A stretch of 64,000 nt of DNA. Source: Thuidium tamariscinum. Its lineage: Eukaryota; Streptophyta; Bryopsida; Hypnales; Thuidiaceae. Position numbers and translations under genes: made by a program. The stretch's first letter is position 1, and the number at the start of each line of letters is the position of its first letter. Shown here piece after piece: positions 36,290 to 48,126 of the stretch. The notes under the pieces were generated by a model. It saw only the letters and a list, made by a program, of their open reading frames with translations. It ran no database searches and was not told the DNA's origin. The stretch is from NCBI GenBank assembly GCA_947034885.2, contig OX344751.2, forward strand, positions 45,971,082-46,035,081. Direction: 5' to 3'.

Positions 36290-36715
36290 TGTTTTAAATT
36301 CAATGGAAATAATAAAAGTGTATTGAGGTGTGTTGAGGTAGACCTCAATACACCTCAATACGCTTTTACCTTTTCTATTGAGTTTTAATTTAAATAATGA
36401 TGTGTTCAATGGAAAAAATAAAAGTGTGTTGAGGTGTGTTGAGATAGACCTCAACACACTTCAATACGCTTTTACTTTTTCTATTGAGTTTTAATTTAAA
36501 TAATGATGTGTTCAATGGAAAAATAAAAGTGTGTTGAGGTGTATTGAGGTAGAGCTCAACACACCTCAACATGCTTTTATTTTTTCTATTGACTTTAAAT
36601 TTAAATAATGATGTATTCAATGGAAAAAATAAAAGTATGTTGAGATAGACCTCAACACACCTCAACACACTTTTACTTTTTCTATTGAATTTAAAGCAAA
36701 ACAAATTTTGAAAGA
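36290..36715. repeat. About 104-bp palindromic tandem array, roughly four units
   Basis: TTCAATGGAAA...AAAAGTG recurs at about 36,298, 36,408, 36,510 and 36,617. Each unit is itself an inverted repeat: GTGTTGAGGTGTGTTGAG, a short centre, then CTCAACACACCTCAA. It ends in CTTTTACTTTTTCTATTGA. Confidence 0.85.
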
Positions 36716-36939
36716 AAATGTGTTGAGGTGTATTTGAAAAGCTTAGGTTTACTTCAAGGAAACCTAAAACTCATTTTCATTTTCTCAATGATTTTGATGC
36801 ATCTATATATTTAGAAGAATAAACTATACAAAAGTACAATAAAAGAAGAATTAACATCTTAAACCTCCTTTGTGGACATACTTGAACTTCTTTTCAATAA
36901 CTTCTCCTAATTTCTTTGATTTTTTTCATATGTTGTAGT

Positions 36940-37195
36940 GATTGTCGTGCACTCATTTGCCCTTCCAATGGCCCATCTCATGGCCCGACGCATGGCTTAA
37001 TTGAAAGCGTGTTTGCCCATCCACTCGTTTACGCATCCGAATGTGCATCCACTCGCCGCCTGCCCGTCCGCGCGTCCAAATGTGCATCCACTTGTTGTCC
37101 ACCCGCGTGAAAGTGCACCTACCTAGACATTCATTCATCCGCTAGTTTGCTTGTCCACTTGTCTGCCCATCCGCCATTCCGCCCTTCTATCTCTT
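36940..37195. repeat. Cryptic short-period CCCAT/GTCCGC tract in the left foldback arm
   Basis: Degenerate units such as GCCCATCCACTCGTTTACGC and CGCCTGCCCGTCCGCGCG recur without a fixed period. The inverse (GCGGACGGGCGGACTAGCGG) is in the right arm at about 39,820-40,060, and related sequence is at 35,800-35,850 and 40,500-40,610. Confidence 0.55.
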
Positions 37196-37789
37196 TAGTC
37201 ACTATGTATTCACTTTTTTACAATTTTGGAAGCCTTCAAGTACAAGAACATTGAATTTTAAGGAAGACCAATTTGTTTTCATTTGTTGAATGACAAGTAT
37301 CAAATGCTAGAAGTATCTAATGTAGTATGAATGGATGAAATGGTAATTCAAGTTATTTCTCTACACATTTATATATATCCTAAACCCTATCCAAACTTCA
37401 AATTTTATATTACTTACCAAAAACATTCGTACGGTGTATACAATATATTTAACCTTCAATTTTTTTAAATTTCTTTATTAAAATGTAATACATAGGTAGA
37501 CCTTATTAAGTCATTCATTTATTTTTTCAATGTTTTGTAGAATTTAGGATATCAATTATTATTTGGCACTAAATTATACTACTACCTATACAAAAGTGAA
37601 ACATTCAAATATGACTTAAAGATTTGAGTGTTTCTTTTTGTTTATTACGTATTTTGTAAAATGCATGGATAGTTCAAAACACCAAAGTTTTACATGATTG
37701 AAAATAGATTAGATTTAAGAATGCATTCTTTTTTGTTAAATAATATTTTGTTATTTTACTCTAACCAAATCCATGTTATTTTTGGAAGA

Positions 37790-38520
37790 ATTGTAGGATC
37801 TTACACCTAGAAATATATCAAAATGCTTGGTTGGAATTTCAAGAGTCTTGATCAAACTAATTGCAAGATGTATGAGTTTAGAGTAGAATAGAAGAAGTTT
37901 CATGCAAACTATAGAACTATATTATTTTGCTTCAAACCTTTTTAACTTAAATTTTTTGCAATAGAAAATTTTGAGCCTTAAATCTTGATAAAAGGGAATA
38001 TGGATGAGACTTTATGAGGAAAATTTTAAAGGCAAGAAAAGTTTTGATGTTTCAAAATATAGTTAAGTAGAACTAGTAGGTTTGGTGTAATAGGAAAATC
38101 TAAATTAATTTATATCTATAAGACGGAATAAGATCTCACTAATATCAATTGTGAGATTTTCCTAGCAAACAAACTTAACCATGTACAATTTTTTTATTGA
38201 AAAAATCTAGAAAATTGCATTTACAAATGAAACCCAAAATTTCTTTATTTTAAAAAGTTGCTTAGAATGTTTGAAAAAGGAGATTATCCCTAAATTTTAC
38301 ATCACTTGTCCAAATGAAATGAATCTAAGATTTCCTTATAGACCAAAATTTATTGTGCAAAGATAAATAAATATTAATATAAATATAAATTTAAGATTTT
38401 GAAATTTTTTTTTGTTGCTTGTTTTCCCTGATTTTGTGCATAACTTTTGTTAATAGACATGTCTTGTATTCTTTTTTATCAATTGAAAAAAAAATTTATT
38501 CCTAAAAGATAATCAATTTT
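37790..38520 (-). repeat. Reversed diverged copy of the 8.5-9.9 kb repeat in the foldback spacer
   Basis: Read on the minus strand: AGGTGTAAGATCCTAC and ATCTTGCAATTAGTTTG... (37,795-37,885). GTACATGGTTAAGTTTGTTTGCTAGGAAAATCTCAC (about 38,150-38,185), here given as scattered words, parallels GTACATGATTAAGTTAGC at 8726. Confidence 0.5.
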
Positions 38521-40494
38521 TCTATCTTCAAGAAAAGTTCCTAAATATCATGACAAGAAGTCAAAAATTGAGATTACCAATTTACCAATACTTTCTTAAA
38601 GTTGAAGGTGTCCGTCCAAGGGACAAATGGTCCTTGAAGGGTTAAGTCTACACAAAATCTATACTTGACTTTTGTAATACTTTAGGAGCTTATAGAGACA
38701 ATCATTTTTCATTTTTCATTTTTCATTTCTTTTAATACAACACCATTTCATTCAACATCTACAAAAATAGCTCATACAATTGCAATATAATAGTATTGAC
38801 TCTTTCAATTTGGCATGCAACCTTAGTCCTAATGCCTAAGCCTATATTTAGGAAAATCCTTTAAATTAGTAAATATCTAGGTAAATATAGGTTTGACAAT
38901 TTTATATTATAATAGAATAATATTACAGTATTATTTTTCATATAGAAATACATTACAAACGTAAATGCATGAAAACCTCAATTGATTTCTTATTGTACAT
39001 GATTAAAATTAGTACTTACATTTGAAGGTCAAATTCATTTTTTACTTCCTAAGCACCAATATTTTTGGTATGCAATAATTGTTCATGGTTTACAATTTAG
39101 GATGAACATATATCTATAAGGATATACAATAACAACTTCAATTACATTTTTTTGGTACAAATGTAATATTTTGAGCTTAACCTGTATTAATATAGTATAC
39201 TACACTAAATTACATCAAAGTGCTTCGATTGTTTTGAATGGCATCCTCTAATAGAATAATAAATATTACAAAAGACATTATTGATTAATTTCTTGTAGCA
39301 TGTATGCTTTGGTGTTTTGAACTATCCATGCATTTTACAAAATACGTAATAAACAAAAAGAAACACTCAAATCTTTAAGTCATATTTGAATGTTTCACTT
39401 TTGTATAGGTAGTAGTATAATTTAGTGCCAAATAATAATTGATACGCTAAATTCTACAAAACATTGAAAAAATAAATGAATGACTTAATAAGGTCTACCT
39501 ATGTATTACATTTTAATAAAGAAATTTAAAAAAAAATTGAAGGTTAAATATATTGTATACACTATACCAATGTTTTTGGTAAGTAATATAAAATTTGAAG
39601 TTTGGATAGGGTTTAGGGTATATACAAATGTGTAGAGAAATAACTTGAATTACCATTTCATGCATTCATACTACATTAGATACTTCTAGCATTTGATACT
39701 TGTCATTCAACAAATGAAAACAAATTGGTCTTCCTTAAAATTCAATGTTCTTGTACTTGAAGGCTTCCAAAATTGTAAAAAAGTGAATACATAGTGACTA
39801 AAGAGATAGAAGGGCGGAATGGCGGACAACAAGCAAAGGTACTTTTGAACGAGCGGACGGGCGGACTAGCGGACAACTAGACTAGTAGACGAGAAGATGG
39901 GTGGATGGGCAGACACCTAAGTAGGTGCACTTTCATACAAGCGGACAACAAGTGGATGCACATTTGGACACGAAGACGGGCAAGTCGTAGGCGGATGCAC
40001 ATTCAGATGCATAAACGGGTAGACGGGCAAACATGTTTTCAATTAAGCCATGTGTCGGGCCATAAGATGGGCCATTGGAAGGGCAAATGAGTGCACGACA
40101 ATCACTACAACATATGAAAAAAATCAAAGAAATTAGGAGAAGTTATTGAAAAGAAGTTCAAGTATGTCCACAAAGGAGGTTTAAGATGTTAATTCTTCTT
40201 TTATTGTACTTTTGTATAGTTTATTCTTCTAAATATATAGATGCATCAAAATCATTAAGAAAATGAAAATGAGTTTTAGGTTTCCTTGAAGTAAACCTAA
40301 GCTTTTCAAATACACCTCAACACATTTTCTTTCAAAATTTGTTTTGCTTTAAATTCAATAGAAAAAGTAAAAGCGTGTTGAGGTGTGTTGAACTCTACCT
40401 CAACACACTTCAATACACTTTTATTTTTTCCATTGAATTTAAAACAAAATAAATTTTAAGAAATAATGTGTTGAGGTGTATTTGAAAAGCCATC

Positions 40495-41707
40495 AAACCA
40501 TCTATTTGCTCATCAGAAGCCATCTGACCGCGCCCATTTGCTCGTTTACTTGTTTTCCCACTCGCCCATCCATTTGCCCGTTTGCCCAATTGCATGTCCC
40601 CCTCGACCATTGGACATGCAATAGTGCAAATGTCAAATGACATCCGAAGGCCCCCGAATACTACCTCACAGGGTTGACGAATTGCCATGGCCAGAGCAAA
40701 ATCACGTCCAAAATCCATATGTCTAGACGACCGCACACAGTAGACACAGCGGATATAGTGGTTACCGAACGGCGAACAGGCGGACGGATTAATAATGTAT
40801 TGTCCGAGACTCCGAGTGTCCGTTGGATTTTAAAATTATATTGCAAGTCCTTTTTATTTGGTTAGGATAAACTAACCCCTTTCTTGGCCATTCAGGAAGA
40901 TGCCAAATTTTTTTATTATTGTCAATAAATTTTTGAATTCAGATTTGCAATGAGAGGCCCCAAATTAGGTAGGTAGTATGGTGCGGTAATTTGATAAGCA
41001 CGAAAGAGTGCGCTTTTGTTTTATATACATTCCTACACTTATTTAGAGAGTTGGAGACTTCAAGTAGCAAAGTGAGGGGCCTAGTTCACCCCAACCTTTT
41101 CTTTGGGAATGTTGGTGCCAGAGTTTACAATTTCTAAAAAATAGGCTACTACTTGCCATATCAAAGGAACCTTCTTAATTTCTTAAGCGATGAAATTTTC
41201 ATTTTTCTTCCAAATATAGATGAATGCACGAGATTTAGATGAAAAGTTGTGTAGATATGATTGAAATATGTTTTCAATTCAAAAGATGGATAGATGTACA
41301 AATAGACAAGGATTTCATCAAGTGTACTACAAAAGAAATTGGTATATTGATTGAATTTGTTAATCTTGAAGCAAATTCAAGATTGATTTCAAGCCCTAAG
41401 TGTAGGACTTGGAGGGGAATCACATAATCTAAAATAAATAGTGGAAGGCATCCAATTTCCTTTGTGACTAACCACACTACCACAGTAATCTCTAAAATCG
41501 AGGTTAGTATCATTACTGATGCATGGCACATTGGGAAAAGAATCCTTTGTCACTAACCACACTAGGCTCCAAAATTGAGGTTCGTACGGTTAGTACATAT
41601 TCATATTGTAAAAAAACAATCCTTTGTGACGAAGCACACGAATCCCAAAAATCAAGGTTAGTACTATTACTAATGCATGGAACATTGGGAAAAAAATCCT
41701 TTGTCAC
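40495..41707. other. Intergenic DNA between foldback and gypsy element
   Basis: Contains the cryptic TTTGCCC/CGCCCATC tract (40,500-40,610), the direct-repeat partner of 35,089-35,150, and a about 55-bp duplication at 41,499-41,555 and 41,654-41,708 (GTTAGTA ... ATGCATGG ... CATTGGGAAAA ... ATCCTTTGTCACT). A short frame at 41,239-41,427 has no recognised domain. Confidence 0.5.
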
Positions 41708-43137
41708 TGTAGATAGGCTAATTTTTGTGATTCAACTTTTGCTTTCACAAATCCCAATTGGTTAGGTTAGTAGTGTAGTTTTACCAATTAGAAGTTGTTT
41801 TTACATGTAGTTTGAGCTGTTTAAGATGTCCAATTCAGAATTGGAGGCTAGCCAAGTTGGAAGGCCAAGTTGTCACCTTAGATTTCGATTGGGTTGTTTT
41901 TCACGGATTCTAATGGGTGTGTTTTAATTCAGCTAACCAAATTGGAGTGGTGCGTTGTTTCCAATGGGAGTCCAATCGATGTTGGGTGGGGATTTCCTTC
42001 CAATTGGTTTCCTTTTCCCTTTTACCCACTGCGAGAGAATGCGAGTGTGAGTCCGGCCGAATTGGTTGTATTTTCCTATAATTTTTGTTTGAGTAATACA
42101 AATTGGAATTCATTGCCAAATTGTGTGTGTAGAGTGAATTCAGTGTTGGAGCAAGATTGTAATTGAGCCTAATTGGATGTGTGTTTTGTTGATGATTTGT
42201 TATTGTGTATTATCTGAGAGCCTAATTGGAATTGTATTGTGTATGTTGAAATTATTTAATGAATACTTGCTTTGAATGTGTGTTTATCAAAACCAAATTG
42301 GAGTATAAGTTTGAGTTTGCTGAATCCAGTCATTGTAGTTCCATGTTGTATGAAAAATCGAACAGGAGTTGTAACTGTGTATGAAGATTTAAATTGAGAG
42401 ATTTTGTATTGCCAATTTGGAACTTTATGGTTGAAATCGTGTGACCCAGGTTGGATCAGTGTTCTAACAAATTGGGATACAATGTGTCTATATTGAGTAG
42501 GAGATGTATGTGTTTATGGAGTGAGTACCAAATAGGAGATGTTATATAAGTGTGTAAATTGCCTATTGGACGGTGTGAGCTTGTTTTCAAATTGGAATGA
42601 AGTGAAGCCAAAATAGTCAAAGTAGAGATTTTGAATAGCCAATGAGTGTACAAGATTAATAAAAATCCGAATTGGAATTTAAATCGAATGGAAGCCGGAG
42701 TGCAAAATTTCCGAGTTGGTGTGAGATAAATTGAATTAAGAAAATAAAAATAAAATAAAATAAAGAAAAGCAATTAAGAAGACCAAAATTAGAAAGCTGT
42801 GAGTGGTAAGAAGTACTGGTTGCTACCAACTTGGTAGATTGCTGTGCACAAGTCGGATGCTGGATCCAGTTGGTTGGCTGTCGAGTGCTGGTTTACCAAT
42901 TCGGAACAAAGTCCAATTCAGGGATAAGTTTACTGCCTATAGGAGATAAGAATAAATAAATAATAATTATGTATTAAATCCTATTTGGTATCAGATTTGA
43001 GCGCAAATCCTTAAGTTGTGCTACTCGGGTTTTGAGTTTCAGACCACTAGTTTTCTTAAGTCCTAATAGTATTCTCCCTGGAACGAATTTTTATACTAAT
43101 TGAGGGAATTTCCAAATCGGTAAAATCTCATTCAACA
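41708..43137 (+). repeat. Putative 5' LTR of the gypsy element
   Basis: About 1430 bp from TGTAGATAGG to TTCAACA, placed by the primer-binding site that follows. The start is inferred from a TG after the flanking duplication; no 3' LTR is available to confirm it. AATTGG words are strikingly frequent. Confidence 0.6.
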
Positions 43138-43157
43138 TTTGGCGCCACTATCGGGGA
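43138..43157 (+). other. Primer-binding site of the gypsy element
   Basis: TTTGGCGCCACTATCGGGGA resembles the TGGCGCCGTTGCCGGGGA site common in plant gypsy elements; by family knowledge probably tRNA-Asp, which is not proven here. Confidence 0.75.
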
Positions 43158-43221
43158 GAATACCTTATAGGTTTGCTAATTATTAGTCCTCGAATTGGTA
43201 TATTGGAAATGATGCTAGGTA

Positions 43222-46200
43222 ATGAGTACCATTTTCAATTCATCTATTTCTAGTAAAATCGCTAGAGAAGAGAGGGCAAGAAGAAGAGCGGCAGAAAAAG
43301 AAAAATTAGTTGTAGGAAATTCTCAATTTGAGCCGATGACACCAAAAAGGAATGTAATCGATCCATTTACTAGTGGGCCAGGGTGGTCAAGAGAGGAAAG
43401 CCTTAGTGAAAGTATTAGCCAAAGTTTGACAAGAATATATGAAACCGCAAAGTAGAATAGTCGTAAATTAGGACATCATATAGACCAATATTTGGAAATT
43501 GGAACAGAACCAACAGGGCCAAGTAGCCCTAACAGGTGTATCTCCAAATTGCATGACTTAGACTTCCCAAATCGGTCACCTGAACCACTATCTCCATCCA
43601 GTTACCAAGTTGGAGAGGCCGATGAGCCGATTGGTACTGAGCTAAGTCCTCAATCCATTCAATCCCCATTAGGAAATTTTACCAGTAGAAGGTCAACCCA
43701 ATTTGGAAATTTGGATTGGTCCAACTGGTATGAAAATCCAAGGTGGAGTGTAAGTCCTTATAGGGGTCATTGCAAGAAACACCAACCACTTTTGTAGCGC
43801 TTTGCAAAATTTGTTCTTGTCCAATGCTATAACTTTTGATTGATGAATCCATTGCCCAAACCAAAAAATTTATTTCCAGAGTTCTTGATTGCAATCATAT
43901 TTTATATTTTTCAGAATTTAAGAAAAATCATTTTATATTTAAAAGTTATTTTTATTAATTTGTCACACTTTCAAGATTAGGGGTTTTTTATACTATTGAT
44001 TGGTTTAAATTAATGATTTTTGGTTGAAATTTTTGTGGTATGTTTTTATAGTAGGTAGACATGTCTCTACCAAAGGGCATCTAAAAAAACCTTATTTTAT
44101 GACCTCTACATTAGTGCAAATAGACCTCCCTTGCGCGCACACTTCCAAACATTAGAAATGCTTTTGAACTCATTTTCTTAGTCAAACCTCATCACCAAAA
44201 AGTCTTCTCAAATGGCCAACTTTTAGTTTTGTTCAAAATTATTTTTCCTATTTTTTACAAATTAAAACGTCAATGTATGTATTTTCTAGGACATCATCTT
44301 AGACATTGAATTCTAGTAAAGAAAATACATACATTGACAATTTAATTTGTAAAAAGTAGGAAAAACAATTTTGAACAAAACTAAAAATTTTCCATTTGAG
44401 AAGACTTTTTGGTGATGAGGTTTGTCTAAGAAAATGAGTTCAAAAGCATTTCTAATGTTTGGAAGTGTGCGCGCAAGGGAGGTCTATTTGCACTAATGTA
44501 GAGGTCATAAAATAAGGTTTTTTTAGATGCCCTTTGGTAGAGACATGTCTACCTACTATAAAAACATACCACAAAAATTTCAACCAAAAATCATTAATTT
44601 AAACCAATCAATAGTATAAAAAACCCCTAATCTTGAAAGTGTGACAAATTAATAAAAATAACTTTTAAATATAAAATGATTTTTCTTAAATTCTGTAAAA
44701 TATAAAATATGATTGCAATCAAAAACTCTAGAAATAGTTTTTTTGGTTTGGGCAATGGATTCATCAATCAAAAGTTATAGCATTGGACAAGAACAAATTT
44801 TGCAAAGCGCTACAAAAGTGGTCGGTGTTTCTTGCAATGACCCATAGGAGAGCGTTAAGTCCAGAGTTCATCCAACAAGTCCCCAGTAATTCATTGTTAG
44901 GTTCATTGTCAAATTCATCTAGTTCTAACCAAATGGATCCCCTTGATCAGCCCAATGTGCCCCTAGGGATACCAGCACCCCAGCTTCCTGTTATAATGAG
45001 ACCAAGTCAAGAAGATGATCGACCATATTCGTTAGTAGCATACCCACATTTTTATGGTCGAATTGGTGATGATCCGGATAGTCATGTTTATGAGTTTTTA
45101 ACTAGATGTAATTCAAATAATGCTCGTACAGAGGCTCATTTTTTGAGCATTTTTCCCAGCACCCTCATGGATCATGCCAAAATGTGGTTCCAAAGGCAGC
45201 CATTGGGCCAATTTCCAACTTGGACCGCCCTTAAAGATGCCTTTTTAGCACATTTTAGGCCAATTTCGTTTATTGATAAATTGCATGAAAAATTGACCCA
45301 GTTAGTAATGAATGTAGGGGAGGTTGTAGATTCATACTACGGTAGAATGGAAGATATTCTATTAAGACTACCTGACCATGGTTTAACGGATGCTCATCTG
45401 ACATGTCAATTTATTAATGGGTTATATCCACCACAATTGAAAGATTATGTTAAAGAAATTTCTCCAATCAATTTGGTAGCAACCTACCAAAGGGCTAAGT
45501 CATGGGAAGAAGTGCATTACACTGATGCGTATTTACCGCCTTATCAAAATCAACCTAGTTATCAGAACCCTATAGGAATTAGAAGTCAAAATCCTATATT
45601 AACAAATCAGGTTCCATACCCACCAGTTACTTAGCTTATGTACAAAACCCTGTACCAGTTTTAGAGCGGTCAAAACCAACACCTATGGGAAATGCAATTT
45701 TGCAACCCCAAGTGATTGAAAAAGAAGTGCCATCAAATATGGAAAACCAGTTATTGGAATTAACCAAACAATTAGGTGAATTACAAGTCAATTTGGCCAA
45801 GGCCACTGAAAAGAAAAGTCAACCAAATAATGATAGAACACATATTTGGTGCACAAATTGTAGAGGTCAAGGGCACATGTTACCAAATTGTCCTTCATCC
45901 CCTAATTTACCTCCAAAATGTCAATTTTGTGGATTAAAACATGAGACAGAATCTTGTAGGAATTTACAAGCTAGTTTGGTTAATCAAGCCGGTGTTCAAA
46001 ATCAGAGGGGACAAGTGCACCAAGTGGAGAATAATTATCCAGATAATAATTTTAACAATTGGGGTTATAACAATAATAATAGAGGAAGAAGGAGAAATTT
46101 TAATCAAAATCAAAATTCTTACCTAAACCCAAATTTTAATCCCAATAATTTTAATAATGGGGGATTTAGTAATAATCCAAATCGGGCAGTGGCTCAAATG

Positions 46201-46440
46201 CCGACTTCTAATAATCAAGGTTGGTCACAATTACCATTTGGGGATATTAATTAAGCACCACCTACTTATGGTGGTCAAAATCCAAATTGGAATTCGAATC
46301 GGAGTGGGGGAAGAACAATTATTTGTTATAATTGTCAACAACCAGGTCATATTTCTACTAATTGCCCTAATCCCCGCACTAGTGTCCCTTATGTCCCACT
46401 TTGTGGAAATTGTAAACAAGCAGGGGATACATCTGAGGAG
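43222..46440 (+). pseudogene. gag: Gypsy gag, broken, first part
   Basis: N-terminal region 43,222-43,763 (one TAG at 43,453), then after the foldback insertion 44,848-46,440. The retrotransposon gag domain is clear at about 45,080-45,520 (FYGRIGDDPDSHVYEFL, MWFQRQP, FINGLYPPQLKDYV). Nucleic-acid-binding knuckles follow: CTNCRGQGHMLPNC, CQFCGLKHETESC, CYNCQQPGHISTNC and CGNCKQAGDTSEEC; the last is split by copia B. An Asn-rich linker separates the second and third. Lesions: frameshift near 45,634 and TAA at 46,252. The apparent ATG at 44,783 lies in the inserted foldback arm and is not the gag start. Confidence 0.85.
43764..44843. mobile_element. 1080-bp foldback/MITE inside gypsy gag
   Basis: Left arm (43,764 to about 44,290) and right arm (about 44,320-44,843) are inverted copies about 96% identical by eye over the outer 200 bases. 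They start GGGTCATTGCAAGAAACACC and end with its complement; the spacer is only about 30 bp. A 4-bp duplication ATAG flanks it (43,760-43,763 and 44,844-44,847), and removing the element restores the gag frame (SPYRRALSPEF). No coding capacity. The superfamily is unclear: the ends suggest PIF/Harbinger or Mutator-like, but the 4-bp TSD fits neither. Confidence 0.9.
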
Positions 46441-46717
46441 TGTTGAAAATCATGTACATATTGATGACTAACATGTACATATTAGTGTAGACTATGTACA
46501 TTCAGCCCTAGGAGTAGCATTAGACTCTTAGTTAGCCTTAGAGTCCATTGGGTATTGCTCGTAGTCAAAGGCAGCCCATGAAAGGTAGTTATCCCACATG
46601 GTTTGTGGATAACTAGAGAAAGGCTTCTAGCTTAAGTTCAGCCCACTCATGTGGCTTGGCATCTTCCTACCATCTAAGTAAAGCCTTTCATCCATCAATA
46701 CCTTTGTAATCTCAATA
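46441..46717 (+). repeat. 5' LTR of copia B
   Basis: 277 bp; the extra 21 bp relative to other LTRs come from a duplication of the CATGTACATATT region near the start. Followed by GGTTATGGGCCC. Confidence 0.95.
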
Positions 46718-48126
46718 GGTTATGGGCCCACGCACTTGGAGTTGCGCTTGAGGGTGAAATTCAAATCATTTGGAGGAGATCTTGGAGCTTGGAGGAGCAA
46801 TCAGCCTTTTGTGATTTTTCACCTACAAACCATATGGTGTGAGTATATTTTTCAAAAACATACTTTGAGTGCATTTTAAAAAAAAAGGGAGAGGCAAGTT
46901 TTGTTGCTTTCTCATTGGCTGGTTTGTGAGGTTTTGAGTACATTTTGGAGGAGAGGTTGCTTATGGTAGTAATCAGACCTAGTTAGGGCTGGTTGCATGC
47001 TCCTAGTTTGAGTTTGCTTTTAGAAGTGTGCATTGAGAGCCATTTGAGGCTGAATTGTGCCTTTGGATGCATTGTTGAGTGAGATTGTGCCAATTGCACT
47101 AGAGTGAGAGTGCTTTGAGGCTGATTGTGCACTAAGGTGCATTGTTGAGAGTGATTGTGAGCCTTGGAAGCATGTTTGAGATGCTTGAGGCATTTGCCAT
47201 CCATTGAGGGCTGATTAGTGCCCTTGTGAGTGAGTGAGGCGAATTTGTGGACTTGGTGAACATAAGGGGGCTGATTAGTGCCCTTGTGAGTGAGAGAGGC
47301 GGATTAGTGGATTTTGCAAATCATAGAGGGCTGATTTGAGCCCTTGTGTGTGAGAGAGGCGAATTAGTGGAATTTGTGAACCCTAGAGGGCTGATTTGTG
47401 CCCTTGTGTGTGAGGGAGGCGAATTAGTGGGTTTTGCAAATCCTAGAGGGCTGATTTGAGCCCTTGTGTGTGAGAGAGGCGAATTAGTGGAATTTGTGAA
47501 CCCTAGAGGGCTGATTTGTGCCCTTGTGAGTGAGAGAGGTGAATTAGTGAGTTTTGTGAACCCAAGAGGGCTGAATTGTGCCCTTGTGAGCCTTGTGGAG
47601 CCATTGAGAGCAAAGTAGGATTCTTTGGTGGCTTGGTGATCCAACTAGGGTTGTTGGAGACCATTGTTGTCCTTGAGGTGCTGATTGTGAGTAGGAGCTT
47701 CCATCTAGGGCTGATTGGAAGCCTAGAGCTCCTTGGAGTGTGGAATAACCTCTTTGGGAGGAGGGCTTGCTGAATTGAAGTAGCACTAGCTCATGATGTC
47801 CATGTGGTGGACTTGAGCTTGATTAGGGTCTGAATTGGTGATTGAGAGGAGGTGATGCACATGTGAGGAGTGTTTGACCGTCCTTGGTGTTCAAAGGATC
47901 TTGGGAGGTCCTTGTGATTGCTGATTGGTGCCATTTGAACCCTATTGGCTACCAAGGGAATGTTTGGTCGTTCTTGGAGCTTGGAGGCTCTTGTGAGGTC
48001 CTTGTGAGGGCTGAATTGTGCCATTTCAGCCCCATTGGCTGCCAAGGGAGTGTTTGGAGGCTGAATTGAGTTTTTCAACTCTTGGAGACACATTGGGTGT
48101 TGCCAACAAGTAGGAGGTGCTTCACC
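46718..48126 (+). other. Leader of copia B
   Basis: About 1.4 kb of untranslated sequence with two degenerate 65-70 bp units (47,035-47,150), then the 60-bp minisatellite. It is longer than the 957-bp leader of C, C1 and G mainly through repeat expansion. Confidence 0.75.
47210..47590 (+). repeat. 60-bp minisatellite in the B leader
   Basis: Six units at a period of exactly 60 bp, each with GAGGGCTGATT(T)GTG, CCCTTGTGTGTGAGAG and AGGCGAATTAGTGG words. Confidence 0.92.

Larger units (their letters stand above)
36245..40494. repeat. Large foldback structure, arms of 1.2-1.45 kb
   Basis: The left arm (about 36,245-37,695) and right arm (about 39,305-40,494) are inverted copies, close to identical over long runs (for example around 37,201-37,690 against 39,305-39,790). 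They are separated by about 1.6 kb of AT-rich spacer that contains a reversed copy of the 8.5-9.9 kb repeat. The left arm is longer because it holds a tandem array that the right arm has once. No transposase ORF and no clear target duplication are visible. It could be a foldback transposon or an inverted segmental duplication. Confidence 0.8.

Noticed and set aside
44783..44850. ATG at 44,783 as start of gypsy gag
   Set aside because: It lies in the right arm of the inserted foldback element; gag coding resumes only at 44,848.
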